Source: Ancylobacter mangrovi | GTDB taxonomy: Bacteria > Pseudomonadota > Alphaproteobacteria > Rhizobiales > Xanthobacteraceae | Assembly (NCBI RefSeq): GCF_024752355.1 | Contig: NZ_JANTHZ010000001.1 | Location: forward strand, 806,001-870,000 | Length of the DNA: 64,000 nucleotides | Direction: 5' to 3' | Shown here: piece by piece, positions 8,622-17,199 of the stretch | Layout of the letters: the number at the start of each line of letters is the position of its first letter | Position numbering within the stretch: position 1 is the first letter of the stretch | Made by a program: the position numbers and the translations under genes | Notes under the pieces: model-generated | Database searches by the model: none | What the model saw: only the letters and a program-made list of their open reading frames with translations | Told to the model about the DNA's origin: nothing

Positions 8622-8637
8622 TTAACGGCTTGCTAAC
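8622..8637. promoter_or_regulatory. CtrA-like motif upstream of the DUF2336 gene
   Basis: TTAA (8622-8625), seven bases, then CTAAC (8633-8637) differs by one base from the alphaproteobacterial CtrA consensus TTAA-N7-TTAAC. It lies 70 bases before the DUF2336 start, a suitable position for activation. It is a short motif and could occur by chance, although TTAA is scarce in this GC-rich sequence. Confidence 0.3.
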
Positions 8638-8706
8638 GTTCGCCGCCTAGCTTGGTTTCGCGAGTCCCCGAGGGACGGCGCCCGACCTCTCGAACCCGAC
8701 CGCCCC

Positions 8707-10035
8707 ATGCCTCCCACGTCCGGCTCCGGCCTCAAAGTCCTGATCGAGGAAGCGCGTCGCCGACACGACGACACGCGGCCGGAGATGCTGCGGCTGCTGG
8801 TCGAGCTCTATCTGGGCGAGCCGGGCCATGACGAGGCCGAGCAGGCCCGTTTCGCCCGGCTGGCGACGCGGCTGATCGAGGCCATCGAGGTTCCCGTGGC
8901 CGCCCGGCTGGTGCGCCCGCTCGCCGCCCGCCACGATCTGCCGCGCGAACTGGCCCTGCAACTGGCGCACGGCCCGCTCGCCCTGGCCGGGCCGGTGCTG
9001 CGGCTTTCGCCGGTGCTCGACGACGCCGCGCTCGCCGCCCTCGCCCAGGAGGTCTCGCCCGCCCATGTCGCGGCCATCGCCGCGCGGCGCGACGTCTCCC
9101 CCGCCCTCGCCAAGGCGCTGGCCGAGTTGGTCCACCGCACCCGCGAGGGCGCCGGTGGGGAGAGTGAGGGAGAGGCAATTGAAGGCCGGAGCGAGGACGC
9201 GATCGCCGCCCCGGCGGCATCGGATACCGAGGCACCCGATACGGGGGCGCCCGATGCCGAGACAGGCGTCGAACACGTCTCCGCCCCAATCGAGGGGACA
9301 TCGGAGGCCGATCCCGTCATCTCCGATGCCGTCGCTTCCATGCACGGGTCCGAGGCCGGCCTGCCCGAGGCGGTCGTGCCCGAAGCCCTCGCACCCGAAG
9401 CTGTCGAGCCCGCTCCGTCTCTCGAAACGGATCTCCCGGACAGCCCGGCCGCACCCGACACGCCTTCTCCCCCGCCCCCGCCCGCACGTCCGGACTATCT
9501 GGCGGCGAGCCCGGAGGACCGGGCGCTCATCATCGCCCGCCTCGTCACCCTGCCGCCCCTGCCGATGGCCGAGCGCGTGGCTCCCGCCAGCGCGGAGACC
9601 ACCGAAGCGCTGCTTCAGGCCGCGCGCGACGCCAGCTCGGGCGAAGTCGCGCAGCTTATCCAGAAGGCGCTCGGCGTGAGCGAGGCCAATGCCGTCCGCA
9701 TCGTCGACGATCCCAGCGGCCAGGCGCTGGCGGTGGCGGCGCGCGCGCTCGGCCTGTCCTTCGCCGTGCTTTCGCGCGTGCTGTTCCGGCTGCATCCGGT
9801 GGCGGGCCGCTCGGCCGCCGAGATGACCCGCCTCGCCGACATGTTCGATTCGCTCACCGGCGCCGGCGCCCAGCATCTGGTCGCCTCCTGGCGCCCGGGC
9901 CGGCGCGTGGCGCGCGAGCGCGGCGAGGACGCGCCCTCGATGCGCCGCTTCGGCGAAGCCCGCCCCGAAACCGCGCGCACGCACGAGGCCACCCGCGCGC
10001 ACGCCGAACCCGGCGAGGCGCGCCGGCCCGGCTGA
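8707..10035 (+). CDS. DUF2336 domain-containing protein
   Basis: Protein of 442 residues related to the DUF2336 family found widely in alphaproteobacteria. The N-terminal half (about residues 1-150) is built of helical repeat-like segments (FARLATRLIEAIE, ALAQEVSPAHVAAIAARRDVSPALAKALAELV). A low-complexity Glu/Pro/Ala linker spans about residues 155-265. The C-terminal part (PLPMAERVAPASAETTEALLQAARDA onward) is helical again. There is no signal peptide or membrane helix. Some relatives are linked to cell-cycle or stress signalling, but no activity is established. Convergent with DUF1491. Confidence 0.8.
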   Translation: MPPTSGSGLKVLIEEARRRHDDTRPEMLRLLVELYLGEPGHDEAEQARFARLATRLIEAIEVPVAARLVRPLAARHDLPRELALQLAHGPLALAGPVLRLSPVLDDAALAALAQEVSPAHVAAIAARRDVSPALAKALAELVHRTREGAGGESEGEAIEGRSEDAIAAPAASDTEAPDTGAPDAETGVEHVSAPIEGTSEADPVISDAVASMHGSEAGLPEAVVPEALAPEAVEPAPSLETDLPDSPAAPDTPSPPPPPARPDYLAASPEDRALIIARLVTLPPLPMAERVAPASAETTEALLQAARDASSGEVAQLIQKALGVSEANAVRIVDDPSGQALAVAARALGLSFAVLSRVLFRLHPVAGRSAAEMTRLADMFDSLTGAGAQHLVASWRPGRRVARERGEDAPSMRRFGEARPETARTHEATRAHAEPGEARRPG

Positions 10036-10043
10036 CCGGCCAT

Positions 10044-10385
10044 TCACGACGGGGCGAGGTCCAGGAAGACGCGCCCGGCGCGGTCCTCGATTTCCACGAA
10101 CCACAGATCAGGATCGAAGCGGATCTCGCGGCGCATGCGCTCCTCGGCCTCCGCCTCGGGGGCCTCGGCCGGCACCAGCGCGGCGAAAAGCCGTCCTTCC
10201 TCCGGCGCGGCGTCGAGCGAGGGCAGCGCGGGGCCGAAGAGCGCGGCGCGCCCGTCCAGCGTCGCCACCTTGACGAAGATCGCGCCCGCCTCCTCCGAGC
10301 CGCGCCGCCGCACCGCGGCGAACGCGCCCTCGACGCCGGCGCGGCGGATCAGGGCGGAGACGAAGATCGCGCTCTTGAGCCGCAT
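10044..10385 (-). CDS. DUF1491 family protein
   Basis: Small cytoplasmic protein of 113 residues matching DUF1491: it opens RLKSAIFVSALIRRAG, has the central GAIFVKVATLDGRAALFGPA, and ends RFDPDLWFVEIEDRAGR. The family is conserved in Hyphomicrobiales but uncharacterised. Its start lies six bases after the stop of the upstream peptidoglycan-binding protein gene, so the two are probably one operon. Confidence 0.85.
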   Translation of the reverse strand: MRLKSAIFVSALIRRAGVEGAFAAVRRRGSEEAGAIFVKVATLDGRAALFGPALPSLDAAPEEGRLFAALVPAEAPEAEAEERMRREIRFDPDLWFVEIEDRAGRVFLDLAPS

Positions 10386-10391
10386 CGCCGG

Positions 10392-11099
10392 CTACCGGAT
10401 CGAGAAGCCGGCCACCGTGTCGAGCTCGCGCACCAGCCGGTCGGAGATTTCGCCCGTCACCGGCATGCGGCGGTCGCGCTCGAAACGCTCGATCGCCTGG
10501 CGCGTCGCGTCGCCGACGCGGCCATCGATATGGATCGGGCCGTAGCCGAGGCTCGCCAGCGCCTTCTGGATCTCCATCACCCGCGGCGAGACCGCGATAT
10601 CGGCCGGCGGCCGGGGTGAGCCCGCCCCCGGAACCGCGTTCGCCGGCGCGGCGGGCGCGGGTGCCAGAGCGGTCGGCGCCTGCACCGCCGGGGCGGCGCG
10701 CGGCGGCGCAGCGGGCTTGACCGGCGGCAGCGGCATCACCGGCGCGGCGGCGGACGCGGCATCGGGCGTGCCCATCGCCGGCGTGGAAGCCTCGGGCGCG
10801 GCCTGCATCACCGGGGACGGCGCGGGGGCGGGTATGGCGGCTGGAGACGCCGCGGCCGGGGCGGCCGGCACTTCGCGCAACGCCGCCGGCGCGGCGATCG
10901 GGGCCGGCGTACCGCCCGAATGCCGGCGTTCCTGCAGGCCGAGCGCGTTGAACAGCACGGCCGCGGTCGCGCCCGCCGCCAGCACGGTCATGAAGACGTC
11001 CGAGCGCCGTCGACCGGACTGATAGGGCCGACCGGCGGCACGTTCGCCGTCGAGATCGATATCATCCTCCAGCAGATCGCTGGCATAGGATCGGGGCAT
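10392..11099 (-). CDS. Peptidoglycan-binding domain protein with membrane anchor
   Basis: Bitopic membrane protein of about 235 residues. A short acidic cytoplasmic tail (LLEDDIDLDGERAAG) and a membrane helix (VFMTVLAAGATAAVLFNAL) are followed by a long Pro/Ala linker (about residues 65-165). The C-terminal PG_binding_1 domain (MEIQKALASLGYGPIHIDG, then DATRQAIERFERDR) should hold it to the cell wall. The start is set at the Met opening MPRSYASDLL; Met codons at 11135 and 11156 are alternatives, but a CtrA-like motif at 11159-11173 would then crowd the start. Forms an operon with DUF1491. Confidence 0.8.
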   Translation of the reverse strand: MPRSYASDLLEDDIDLDGERAAGRPYQSGRRRSDVFMTVLAAGATAAVLFNALGLQERRHSGGTPAPIAAPAALREVPAAPAAASPAAIPAPAPSPVMQAAPEASTPAMGTPDAASAAAPVMPLPPVKPAAPPRAAPAVQAPTALAPAPAAPANAVPGAGSPRPPADIAVSPRVMEIQKALASLGYGPIHIDGRVGDATRQAIERFERDRRMPVTGEISDRLVRELDTVAGFSIR

Positions 11100-11158
11100 A
11101 GGATCAACCGCAACTCGCGCGCCGTTCGGCGCCATAGGAAAACTGTGCCACGCCATGC

Positions 11159-11173
11159 TTAAGCGAACACTAA
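11159..11173. promoter_or_regulatory. CtrA-like motif upstream of the peptidoglycan-binding gene
   Basis: TTAA (11159-11162), seven bases, then CTAA (11170-11173) matches the CtrA spacing with one mismatch, the same deviation as the motif at 8622-8637. It is 60 bases upstream of the start chosen for the peptidoglycan-binding gene, and a single TTAAC half site follows near 11187. Short motif, so only suggestive. Confidence 0.28.
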
Positions 11174-11301
11174 GCGCCCGGCGTGCTTAACATCGGCTTT
11201 CCACGATCGGCACAAATTCGCGGGATCGAGAGGCGGGTTGAGCAACCCCTTGCCCTTATCCTGCCGCGCAGGAGGCGTAAGCCGCAGTGGCGAGGCGTAT
11301 C

Positions 11302-11799
11302 ATGTTCTTTCTGTTGCGTGTCGGTTTCTGGCTGACGATCGTGTTTCTGCTGCTGCCCGGCGTTCCCGGCGCTCCCTCGCAGGAGTCGGCGGAGGGGGCG
11401 GGTGCGCCGAGGCTCGGCACCGCCGAGGCGCTCTCGGCGGCGACGTCGGCGGTCGCCGATGCGGGCGGCTTCTGCGAGCGCCAGCCCCATGCCTGCGCCG
11501 TCGGGGCTCAGCTTTTCGAGCTGATCGGCCGCCGGGCCGAGGCCGGGGCGCGCTATGCGCTGTCCTATCTGGTCGAGCAGATCTCGGAGGAGAAGCGCAA
11601 GGCGGCCGTGCGCTCCGCCGGCGCGCCGGCCGACGACACGCTGACCACCCACGACCTCGCGCCGGAATGGCAGGGGCCGGTGCGTCCCGCGCTCGACGCC
11701 ACCGCGACCGACCTCATCTTCTCCCCGCCGGCCCAGCCGGTGGGGGCGCCGGCCGCCACCACGCCGGGCGTGCCGCGCCCGCCGAAAAAGCCGGCCTGA
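11302..11799 (+). CDS. DUF5330 domain-containing protein
   Basis: Protein of 165 residues with a single N-terminal hydrophobic segment (FFLLRVGFWLTIVFLLLPG), a soluble region with two cysteines (GFCERQPHACAVG) that could form a disulfide outside the membrane, and a Pro-rich tail. This arrangement fits DUF5330. ATG at 11302 is chosen because GAGG lies six bases before it and the family begins at MFFLLR; GTG at 11287 with a more distant GGAGG is an alternative. Function unknown. Confidence 0.8.
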   Translation: MFFLLRVGFWLTIVFLLLPGVPGAPSQESAEGAGAPRLGTAEALSAATSAVADAGGFCERQPHACAVGAQLFELIGRRAEAGARYALSYLVEQISEEKRKAAVRSAGAPADDTLTTHDLAPEWQGPVRPALDATATDLIFSPPAQPVGAPAATTPGVPRPPKKPA

Positions 11800-11882
11800 C
11801 GCCCCGCCCGAGCGGCTTGTTCGCACCCCGCGCCATTGCGTCCCGGGGTGCCCCGCGCCTATATCCGGTGGGAAAGGCGCTG

Positions 11883-12335
11883 ATGATGACTTCACCGAAC
11901 GCGACCACCGCACAGATCGAATCGATCATCGAGGACTTCGAGCTCCTCGATAATTGGGACGATCGCTACCGCTACCTGATCGAGCTCGGCCGCACGCTGC
12001 CCCCCTTCCCGGAGGAGGAGCGCACCGAGCGGACCAAGGTGCAGGGCTGCGCCAGCCAGGTGTGGATGGTCAGCCGCCCGGCATCCGCGCCGGACGGCAC
12101 GCATCTCGCCTTCCTCGGCGATTCCGACGCCCATATCGTGCGCGGCCTCATCGCCATCCTGCTGGCGCTCTATTCGGGACGCGCCGCGGCGGAGATCGCC
12201 GGCACCGACCCGGCCCCGGTGTTCGAGCGGATCGGGCTGAAGGACCATCTCACGCCGCAGCGCTCCAACGGGCTTCGCTCCATGGTCGAGCGCATCCGCG
12301 CCGACGCCCGCACGGTGCTGGCGACGGCCTCCTGA
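11883..12335 (+). CDS. sufE: SufE-family cysteine desulfuration protein
   Basis: SufE accepts persulfide sulfur from the desulfurase SufS and stimulates it during iron-sulfur cluster assembly in the cytoplasm. The product is 150 residues. The acceptor Cys sits in KVQGCASQVW (near residue 55), the family landmark, and the N-terminal DFELLDNWDDRYRYLIELG is typical. The start at 11883 has AAGG five bases upstream. No other suf gene is in the window, so it stands apart from a suf operon, as is common in this order. Confidence 0.92.
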   Translation: MMTSPNATTAQIESIIEDFELLDNWDDRYRYLIELGRTLPPFPEEERTERTKVQGCASQVWMVSRPASAPDGTHLAFLGDSDAHIVRGLIAILLALYSGRAAAEIAGTDPAPVFERIGLKDHLTPQRSNGLRSMVERIRADARTVLATAS

Positions 12336-12396
12336 AGACGACCTCCTGAGAGGATGGGCCGCCAGCCCTGCTGCGCGCAGGACCGCCTCCCCTGCG

Positions 12397-12933
12397 TCAG
12401 GCGTCGGGCTGGGCGCGGAAGGCGCGGATCGGGCTGCGCCGCGGCCCCTCGATCCGCCCGGCGAGGCCGTAATGGCGCGCCAGCCGGTCGAGGCCCAGCG
12501 CCAGAACAACCTTGGCGGTACGCGCCGGCCAGCCGCGCTCGCGCTCGACCTGCTCCATTCCCTTGAGGAAGCAACAGACATCCATCAGCAGGCCGGAGAA
12601 TTCCGGCCCCACCGCCTCCATAGCCCGGGCCAGCCGCTGCTTGGCGGCGAGCACCGCCTCTGAAAGGGCAAGCCCCGCCGCCCCGCCGCGCCGGGGGCCC
12701 TTCGGCATGGCGCTCCAGTCGGCGGTCAGGCGGGGGGTCATCTGCGCGCGGGTGAAGTCGGCGCGCAGCCGCTCGCCGGCCATGAGCTGCACCGGCGCGA
12801 TCAGCGCCTGCCCGTCGCGGCCGCGCCGGCTCGCCAGCCAGGCGAGCGGGCTCTCGTCGAGGTCGATCACCACCTCGCCCGCCTCGCCCGCCATCTCGAT
12901 CACACGCGTTCCCAGTCGGCGCTCACGCGGCAT
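12397..12933 (-). CDS. DUF6456 domain-containing protein
   Basis: Protein of 178 residues of the DUF6456 group seen in Hyphomicrobiales. Conserved stretches include ESPLAWLASRR, GERLRADFTRAQMTPRLTADWS and DVCCFLKGMEQVERERGWPARTAKVVLALGLDRLARHYG. The C-terminal half looks like a helical DNA-binding-type domain, but no activity is known. Its ATG (12931-12933) overlaps the end of the ancestral reading frame of the upstream DnaA-like HTH gene (stop 12923-12925), so the two were translationally coupled before that gene was frameshifted. Confidence 0.85.
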   Translation of the reverse strand: MPRERRLGTRVIEMAGEAGEVVIDLDESPLAWLASRRGRDGQALIAPVQLMAGERLRADFTRAQMTPRLTADWSAMPKGPRRGGAAGLALSEAVLAAKQRLARAMEAVGPEFSGLLMDVCCFLKGMEQVERERGWPARTAKVVLALGLDRLARHYGLAGRIEGPRRSPIRAFRAQPDA

Positions 12934-13271
12934 GAAGCGCCTCCCCTGCCGGGGCCTGCGCCAGCGCGCGGCTCATCCGCGCCTCGAGCTCGGACACCTT
13001 GCGGTCCCAGCGGGCGGTCTCGCGGCGCCACGGTTCGGCAGGCATGGGCCACGGTCGAGCGGTGGCGGCCGAAGGCGCGGCCCACCGCGCTCATCGGCAC
13101 GCCGAGGCCGACATGGGCGAGATACATGGCGAGGGCGCGGGTCGCCGAGACCGGCCGCGCGAGGCGGCACGCGTGCAGCACCTCGCTGAGGGGCACGCCG
13201 GTCTCGTCGGCGACGAGGCGGGCGGCCATGTGGCAGAGCTCGGGAACGGTGGGAGAGATCTGAGTGTGCAT
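12923..13271 (-). pseudogene. DnaA C-terminal-like HTH protein, frameshifted
   Basis: The first 81 codons encode a domain like the DNA-binding C-terminus of DnaA: ALAMYLAHVGLGVPMSAVGRAF followed by GRHRSTVAHACRTV. Past the Val codon at 13029-13031 the open frame turns into Pro/Gly/Arg-rich low complexity. Skipping one base (13028) restores 34 codons, RRETARWDRKVSELEARM and on to EALHAA, ending at TGA 12923-12925 inside the DUF6456 start. Relatives of this small protein continue after the HTH with a charged helical segment of that kind, so the shifted frame looks ancestral. Net loss of two or five bases, or gain of one, would explain it. As written, the frame instead runs on to 12900 and gives 123 residues. 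A sequencing error is possible. Confidence 0.75.
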
Positions 13272-13473
13272 GCCTGAATTCCCCTGAATAGGAATTTAAT
13301 CGTTACACACTCATTGGTTGCATTCAATAGAAAATACAATCTTACATGTTTTCATCCACTTCGGGCCGATCCACGCCTCCGGCGGGCCTCACGCGATAGG
13401 AATTATATCCGCACCCTCCTCCACCGCCCCGATAATCGGCCCTTTCCGGGAACTCAGCCCAGCGAGGTCGTCC

Positions 13474-13725
13474 ATGCCGCAGTGTCGAGAGCGTCGCCGC
13501 ATCCGCGCCCAGCGCGTGCACGAGCCGGAGGCCGCCATCGCCGCGCGCAGCGAGGCGCTGCGGCCGTTCCTGGGAGGAAGCCGCGAGGAGCGCTCGGCGC
13601 GGCTGCGCAGCCTGCTGCGGGCGGAGCGCCGGGCGGCCCGGCGCGGGCAGGCCTACGACCCGCTGCGCCACGCCGCGCTGGCGCGGCTCATGGCCGAGAT
13701 CGGCGGCACGGGCGCGGGAAAATGA
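13474..13725 (+). CDS. Small arginine-rich conserved-looking protein
   Basis: Basic protein of 83 residues, rich in Arg and Ala, with the helical pattern EAAIAARSEALRPFLGGSREERSARLRSLLRAERRAARRG followed by YDPLRHAALARLMAEIGG (described here in two parts of one chain). ATG at 13474 has GAGG seven bases upstream; the in-frame extension upstream to 13318 lies in AT-rich intergenic sequence and is not expected to be translated. The even helical pattern suggests a real small protein, perhaps nucleic-acid binding because of its charge. Function unknown. Confidence 0.6.
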   Translation: MPQCRERRRIRAQRVHEPEAAIAARSEALRPFLGGSREERSARLRSLLRAERRAARRGQAYDPLRHAALARLMAEIGGTGAGK

Positions 13726-13740
13726 TAGGGAAAGCGCCGG

Positions 13741-13779
13741 AAAAACGAAAAGGGCGCCGCAGGCCATGCGGCGCCCTTT
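13741..13779. terminator. Bidirectional intrinsic terminator between the basic protein gene and mucR
   Basis: A perfect 12-bp stem (13749-13760 with 13768-13779) encloses a seven-base loop. Read leftward for mucR it is followed by TTTTCGTTTTT, a good U-tract; read rightward the stem itself ends in TTT. It lies between convergent genes and can end both transcripts. Confidence 0.75.
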
Positions 13780-13806
13780 CGGATGCAGAAGCGTTCGGTG
13801 CGGCGC

Positions 13807-14229
13807 TCAGCGCCGGGCGCTGCGGCGACGCTGCTGGCCCAAGCCCATCTGCTTGGCGAGCGCGGAGCGCGCAGCCGCATAGTTGGGCGCCACCATCGGG
13901 TAGTCCGCCGGCAGGTTCCACTTCTCGCGATACTGCTCGGGCGTCAGATTGTACTGCGTACGCAGGTGACGCTTGAGCGACTTGAACTTCTTGCCGTCCT
14001 CCAGGCACACGATGTAATCGGGCGCGATGGACTTCTTGAGCGGCACCGCCGGGCGCAGGGGCTCGACGACAGGCTCGACCTCCCCCTTGCCGAGGCGCTG
14101 CAGGGCAGTGTGCACGTCGCCGAGCAGGAGCGGAAGGTCGTTCGCCGAAACGGCGTTGTTGCTTACATAAGCGGAGACGATATCGGCGGCGAGCTCGATG
14201 TAAGTCTCGGCATCCGTGATTTCACTCAT
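13807..14229 (-). CDS. mucR: MucR/Ros-family transcriptional regulator
   Basis: Global regulator of 140 residues controlling surface polysaccharide, motility and virulence genes in relatives, binding AT-rich promoters. The N-terminal oligomerisation region (about residues 8-48) precedes a Ros-type zinc-finger domain: Cys75, Asp78 and His88 keep the C-x2-D-x9-H spacing, and [10 protein letters not shown] then [18 protein letters not shown] are classic. The expected last His ligand is missing (Gln92, Tyr93), as in some rhizobial paralogues reported to fold without zinc. ATG at 14229 matches the family N-terminus [10 protein letters not shown]. The long AT-rich upstream region may carry autoregulatory sites. 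Confidence 0.93.
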   Translation of the reverse strand: MSEITDAETYIELAADIVSAYVSNNAVSANDLPLLLGDVHTALQRLGKGEVEPVVEPLRPAVPLKKSIAPDYIVCLEDGKKFKSLKRHLRTQYNLTPEQYREKWNLPADYPMVAPNYAAARSALAKQMGLGQQRRRSARR

Positions 14230-14580
14230 GAGCCAATCTTCATAATGATGTGTATAGACAGGAGTGCCGCCCCGCGGCCGCGGCAGGCGCCCGCCAAAGT
14301 GCATCTCAAATACGTTATCTGGCAGCGAACTTCACTCGGCGACCGGATATGCGTTGCTAGATAGACTTAGAACGCACGCGCCGCAAGATTTTTCGCAACA
14401 AAAACTCCCACATCTGTGCTCTCGAATGCTCCGCCCCTTATACACCCACAGCGGTATCAAGCTGAAATCGTGTCCAAAAGTCGGCTGTTCAGTAGCAGCC
14501 ACAGCTTCGTGAAGGCGTTCAAGGCTTGCAGCCGCGCGCGGGGACGACTATCTGGGCGTTGAAAACTCAAGGGAAAAGCC
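14230..14580. other. AT-richer intergenic region between mucR and msrB
   Basis: The 351-base gap separates divergent mucR and msrB and is less GC-rich than its surroundings, especially 14300-14480. It should hold both promoters and, because MucR proteins bind AT-rich DNA and repress their own genes, probably MucR sites. I see no tRNA, no convincing hairpin with U-tract and no coding sequence with a ribosome-binding site in it. Confidence 0.5.
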
Positions 14581-15011
<431 letters not shown>

Positions 15012-15015
<4 letters not shown>

Positions 15016-17147
15016 GCCACCTCACCGACGGGGTCGCGAGCGACCCGGCGGACGGCACGGCCCGCGCCCACCCGCCCCTCATCCGCAGCTTCCACGGCGA
15101 GACGCTGGTGGACCCCTATGCGTGGCTTCGCGCCGACAACTGGCGCGAGGTCATGCGCGACCCGGCCGTGCTCGCGCCCGATATCCGCGCCTGGCTGGAG
15201 GCCGAGAACGCCGCCGCCGAGGCGTGGCTCGCCCCGCATGCGGAACTCCGCCGCGAGCTGGTCCGCGAGATGCGGGCGCGAATCAAGGAGGACGATTCGT
15301 CGGTGCCGGCCACCGACGGGCCGTTCGCCTATTTCACCCGCTTCCGCGAGGGCGGCCAGCACCCGCTGATCTGCCGCCGCCCGGCCGGCGCCATCGCCGG
15401 GGAGACCGTGCTGCTCGACGGCGACGCGCTCGCCGCCGGCAAGGCCTATTTCCAGTTCGGCGACGCCCGCCAGTCGCCCGACCATGCCCTGTTCGCCTGG
15501 ACCGCCGACGAAGCCGGCTCCGAATATTACACGCTGCGCGTGCGCGACATCGCCGCCGGCACCGACCTGCCGGACGTGATCGCCGAGACCACCGGCGACG
15601 TGCTGTGGAGCGCCGACGGGACCTATCTCTTCTATGTCCGCCGCGACCCCGAGCACCGCCCGAGCTTCGTCTACCGCCACCGGCTCGGCACCGCGCCGTC
15701 GAGCGACGAGCTGGTCTATGAAGAGCCGGACAAGGGTTTCTTCGTCTCGCTCGGGCGCACCCAGTCGGGCCGGTTCGGCCTCGTCTCCTGCGGCGACCAC
15801 GACACCAGCGAGGTCTGGCTGATCGATCTCGAGGCCCCGCTCGCCCCTTTCGTGCGGGTCGAGCCGCGCGAGCCGGGCCTGCGCTACGGGGTCGAGCACC
15901 ACCCCGCGCTGGACGGCGTCGACAGCCTCGTCATCGAGACCAATGCGGACGGTGCCGAGGACTTCAAGATCGTTACCGCCCCGCTCGCCGCGCCGGGGCG
16001 GGCGAACTGGCGCGATCTCGTCGCCCACCGGCCCGGACGCCTCATCCTTTCCCACAGCGCCTTCCGCGACCATCTGGTGCGGCTGGAGCGCGAGGACGGG
16101 TTGCCCCGCATCGTCGTGCGCGAGATCGCGGGCGGGGCCGAGCACGCCATCGCCTTCGCCGAGGAAGCCTATTCGCTCGGCTTCGATCCCGGCTACGGTT
16201 TCGACAAGACCGAGATCCGCTTCACCTATTCCTCGATGACCACGCCCGCCGAGGTGTGGGACTACGACATGGCGAGCCGCGCGCGCGAGCTGCGCAAGCG
16301 CCAGGAAGTGCCCTCCGGCCACGAGCCGGGCAACTATGTCACCCGCCGCCTCATGGCCCCGTCCGGCGACGGGGAACTGATCCCGGTCTCGCTGCTGTTC
16401 GCGAAGGACACGCCGCTCGACGGCACCGCGCCCTGCCTGCTCTATGGCTACGGCGCCTACGGCATCTCGATCCCGGCCGGCTTCTCGACCTCGCGCCTGT
16501 CGCTGGTCGATCGCGGCTTCGTCTATGCCATCGCCCATATACGCGGCGGCACGGAGAAGGGTTGGCGCTGGTACCGCGAAGGTAAGCTGGCGAAGAAGAC
16601 GAACAGCTTCAAGGATTTCATCGCCGTCGCCGAGCATCTCGCCGGCGAGCGCGTCGCCGCCCCCGACCGCATCGTCGCCCATGGCGGCTCGGCCGGCGGC
16701 ATGCTGATGGGCGCGGTGGCGAACATGCGCCCGGACCTGTTCGCCGGCATCGTCGCCGAGGTGCCCTTCGTCGACGTGCTCAACACGATGCTGGACGACA
16801 CGCTGCCGCTGACGCCGCCGGAATGGCCGGAATGGGGCAATCCGATCCTCGACCCGGAGGCCTTCGCCACCATCCGCGCCTATTCTCCTTACGACAATGT
16901 CGCGGCAAAGGACTATCCGGCCATCTTCGCCCTGGCCGGCCTCACCGACCCGCGCGTCACCTATTGGGAACCGGCGAAATGGGTGGCGAAGCTGCGGGCG
17001 ACCAAGACCGATCCGCACCCGCTGATCCTGCGCACCAACATGGATGCGGGCCATGGTGGCGCCTCGGGCCGCTTCGACCGGCTGGACGAGACGGCGATGG
17101 CCTACGCCTTCGCGCTCGCCATCGCCCGCGTGACCGGCACCATGTGA
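15012..17147 (+). CDS. ptrB: Oligopeptidase B-type S9 peptidase
   Basis: Serine peptidase of 711 residues that cleaves short peptides, normally after Arg or Lys, in the cytoplasm. The N-terminal beta-propeller (about residues 70-420) restricts access to the alpha/beta-hydrolase domain. The catalytic Ser lies in [11 protein letters not shown] (near 560), Asp in [15 protein letters not shown] (near 646) and His in [10 protein letters not shown] (near 680). The acidic pocket residues near [14 protein letters not shown] are in the usual region. GTG at 15012 overlaps the msrB stop. The stop codon at 17145-17147 sits inside a 14-bp tandem repeat. Confidence 0.93.
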
Positions 17148-17169
17148 CCGGCACCGCGTGACCGGCACC
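17131..17169. repeat. 14-bp tandem repeat across the ptrB stop codon
   Basis: Three copies of TGACCGGCACC start at 17131, 17145 and 17159, each 14 bases apart with a variable three-base spacer. The second copy supplies the ptrB stop codon TGA. Copy-number change by slippage would keep or move the stop because 14 is not a multiple of three. Confidence 0.85.
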
Positions 17170-17175
17170 GCCGGG

Positions 17176-17199
17176 AAAGGCTGAGGCGGCGCCTCAGCC
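17176..17199 (-). terminator. Palindrome overlapping the stop of the proline-rich membrane protein gene
   Basis: Arms of ten bases (17179-17188 and 17190-17199) are perfect complements around one central base. On the minus strand the stem is followed by TTT. The stop codon of the leftward gene (17194-17196) is inside the stem. It separates convergent genes, but the weak U-tract makes intrinsic termination uncertain. Confidence 0.4.
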
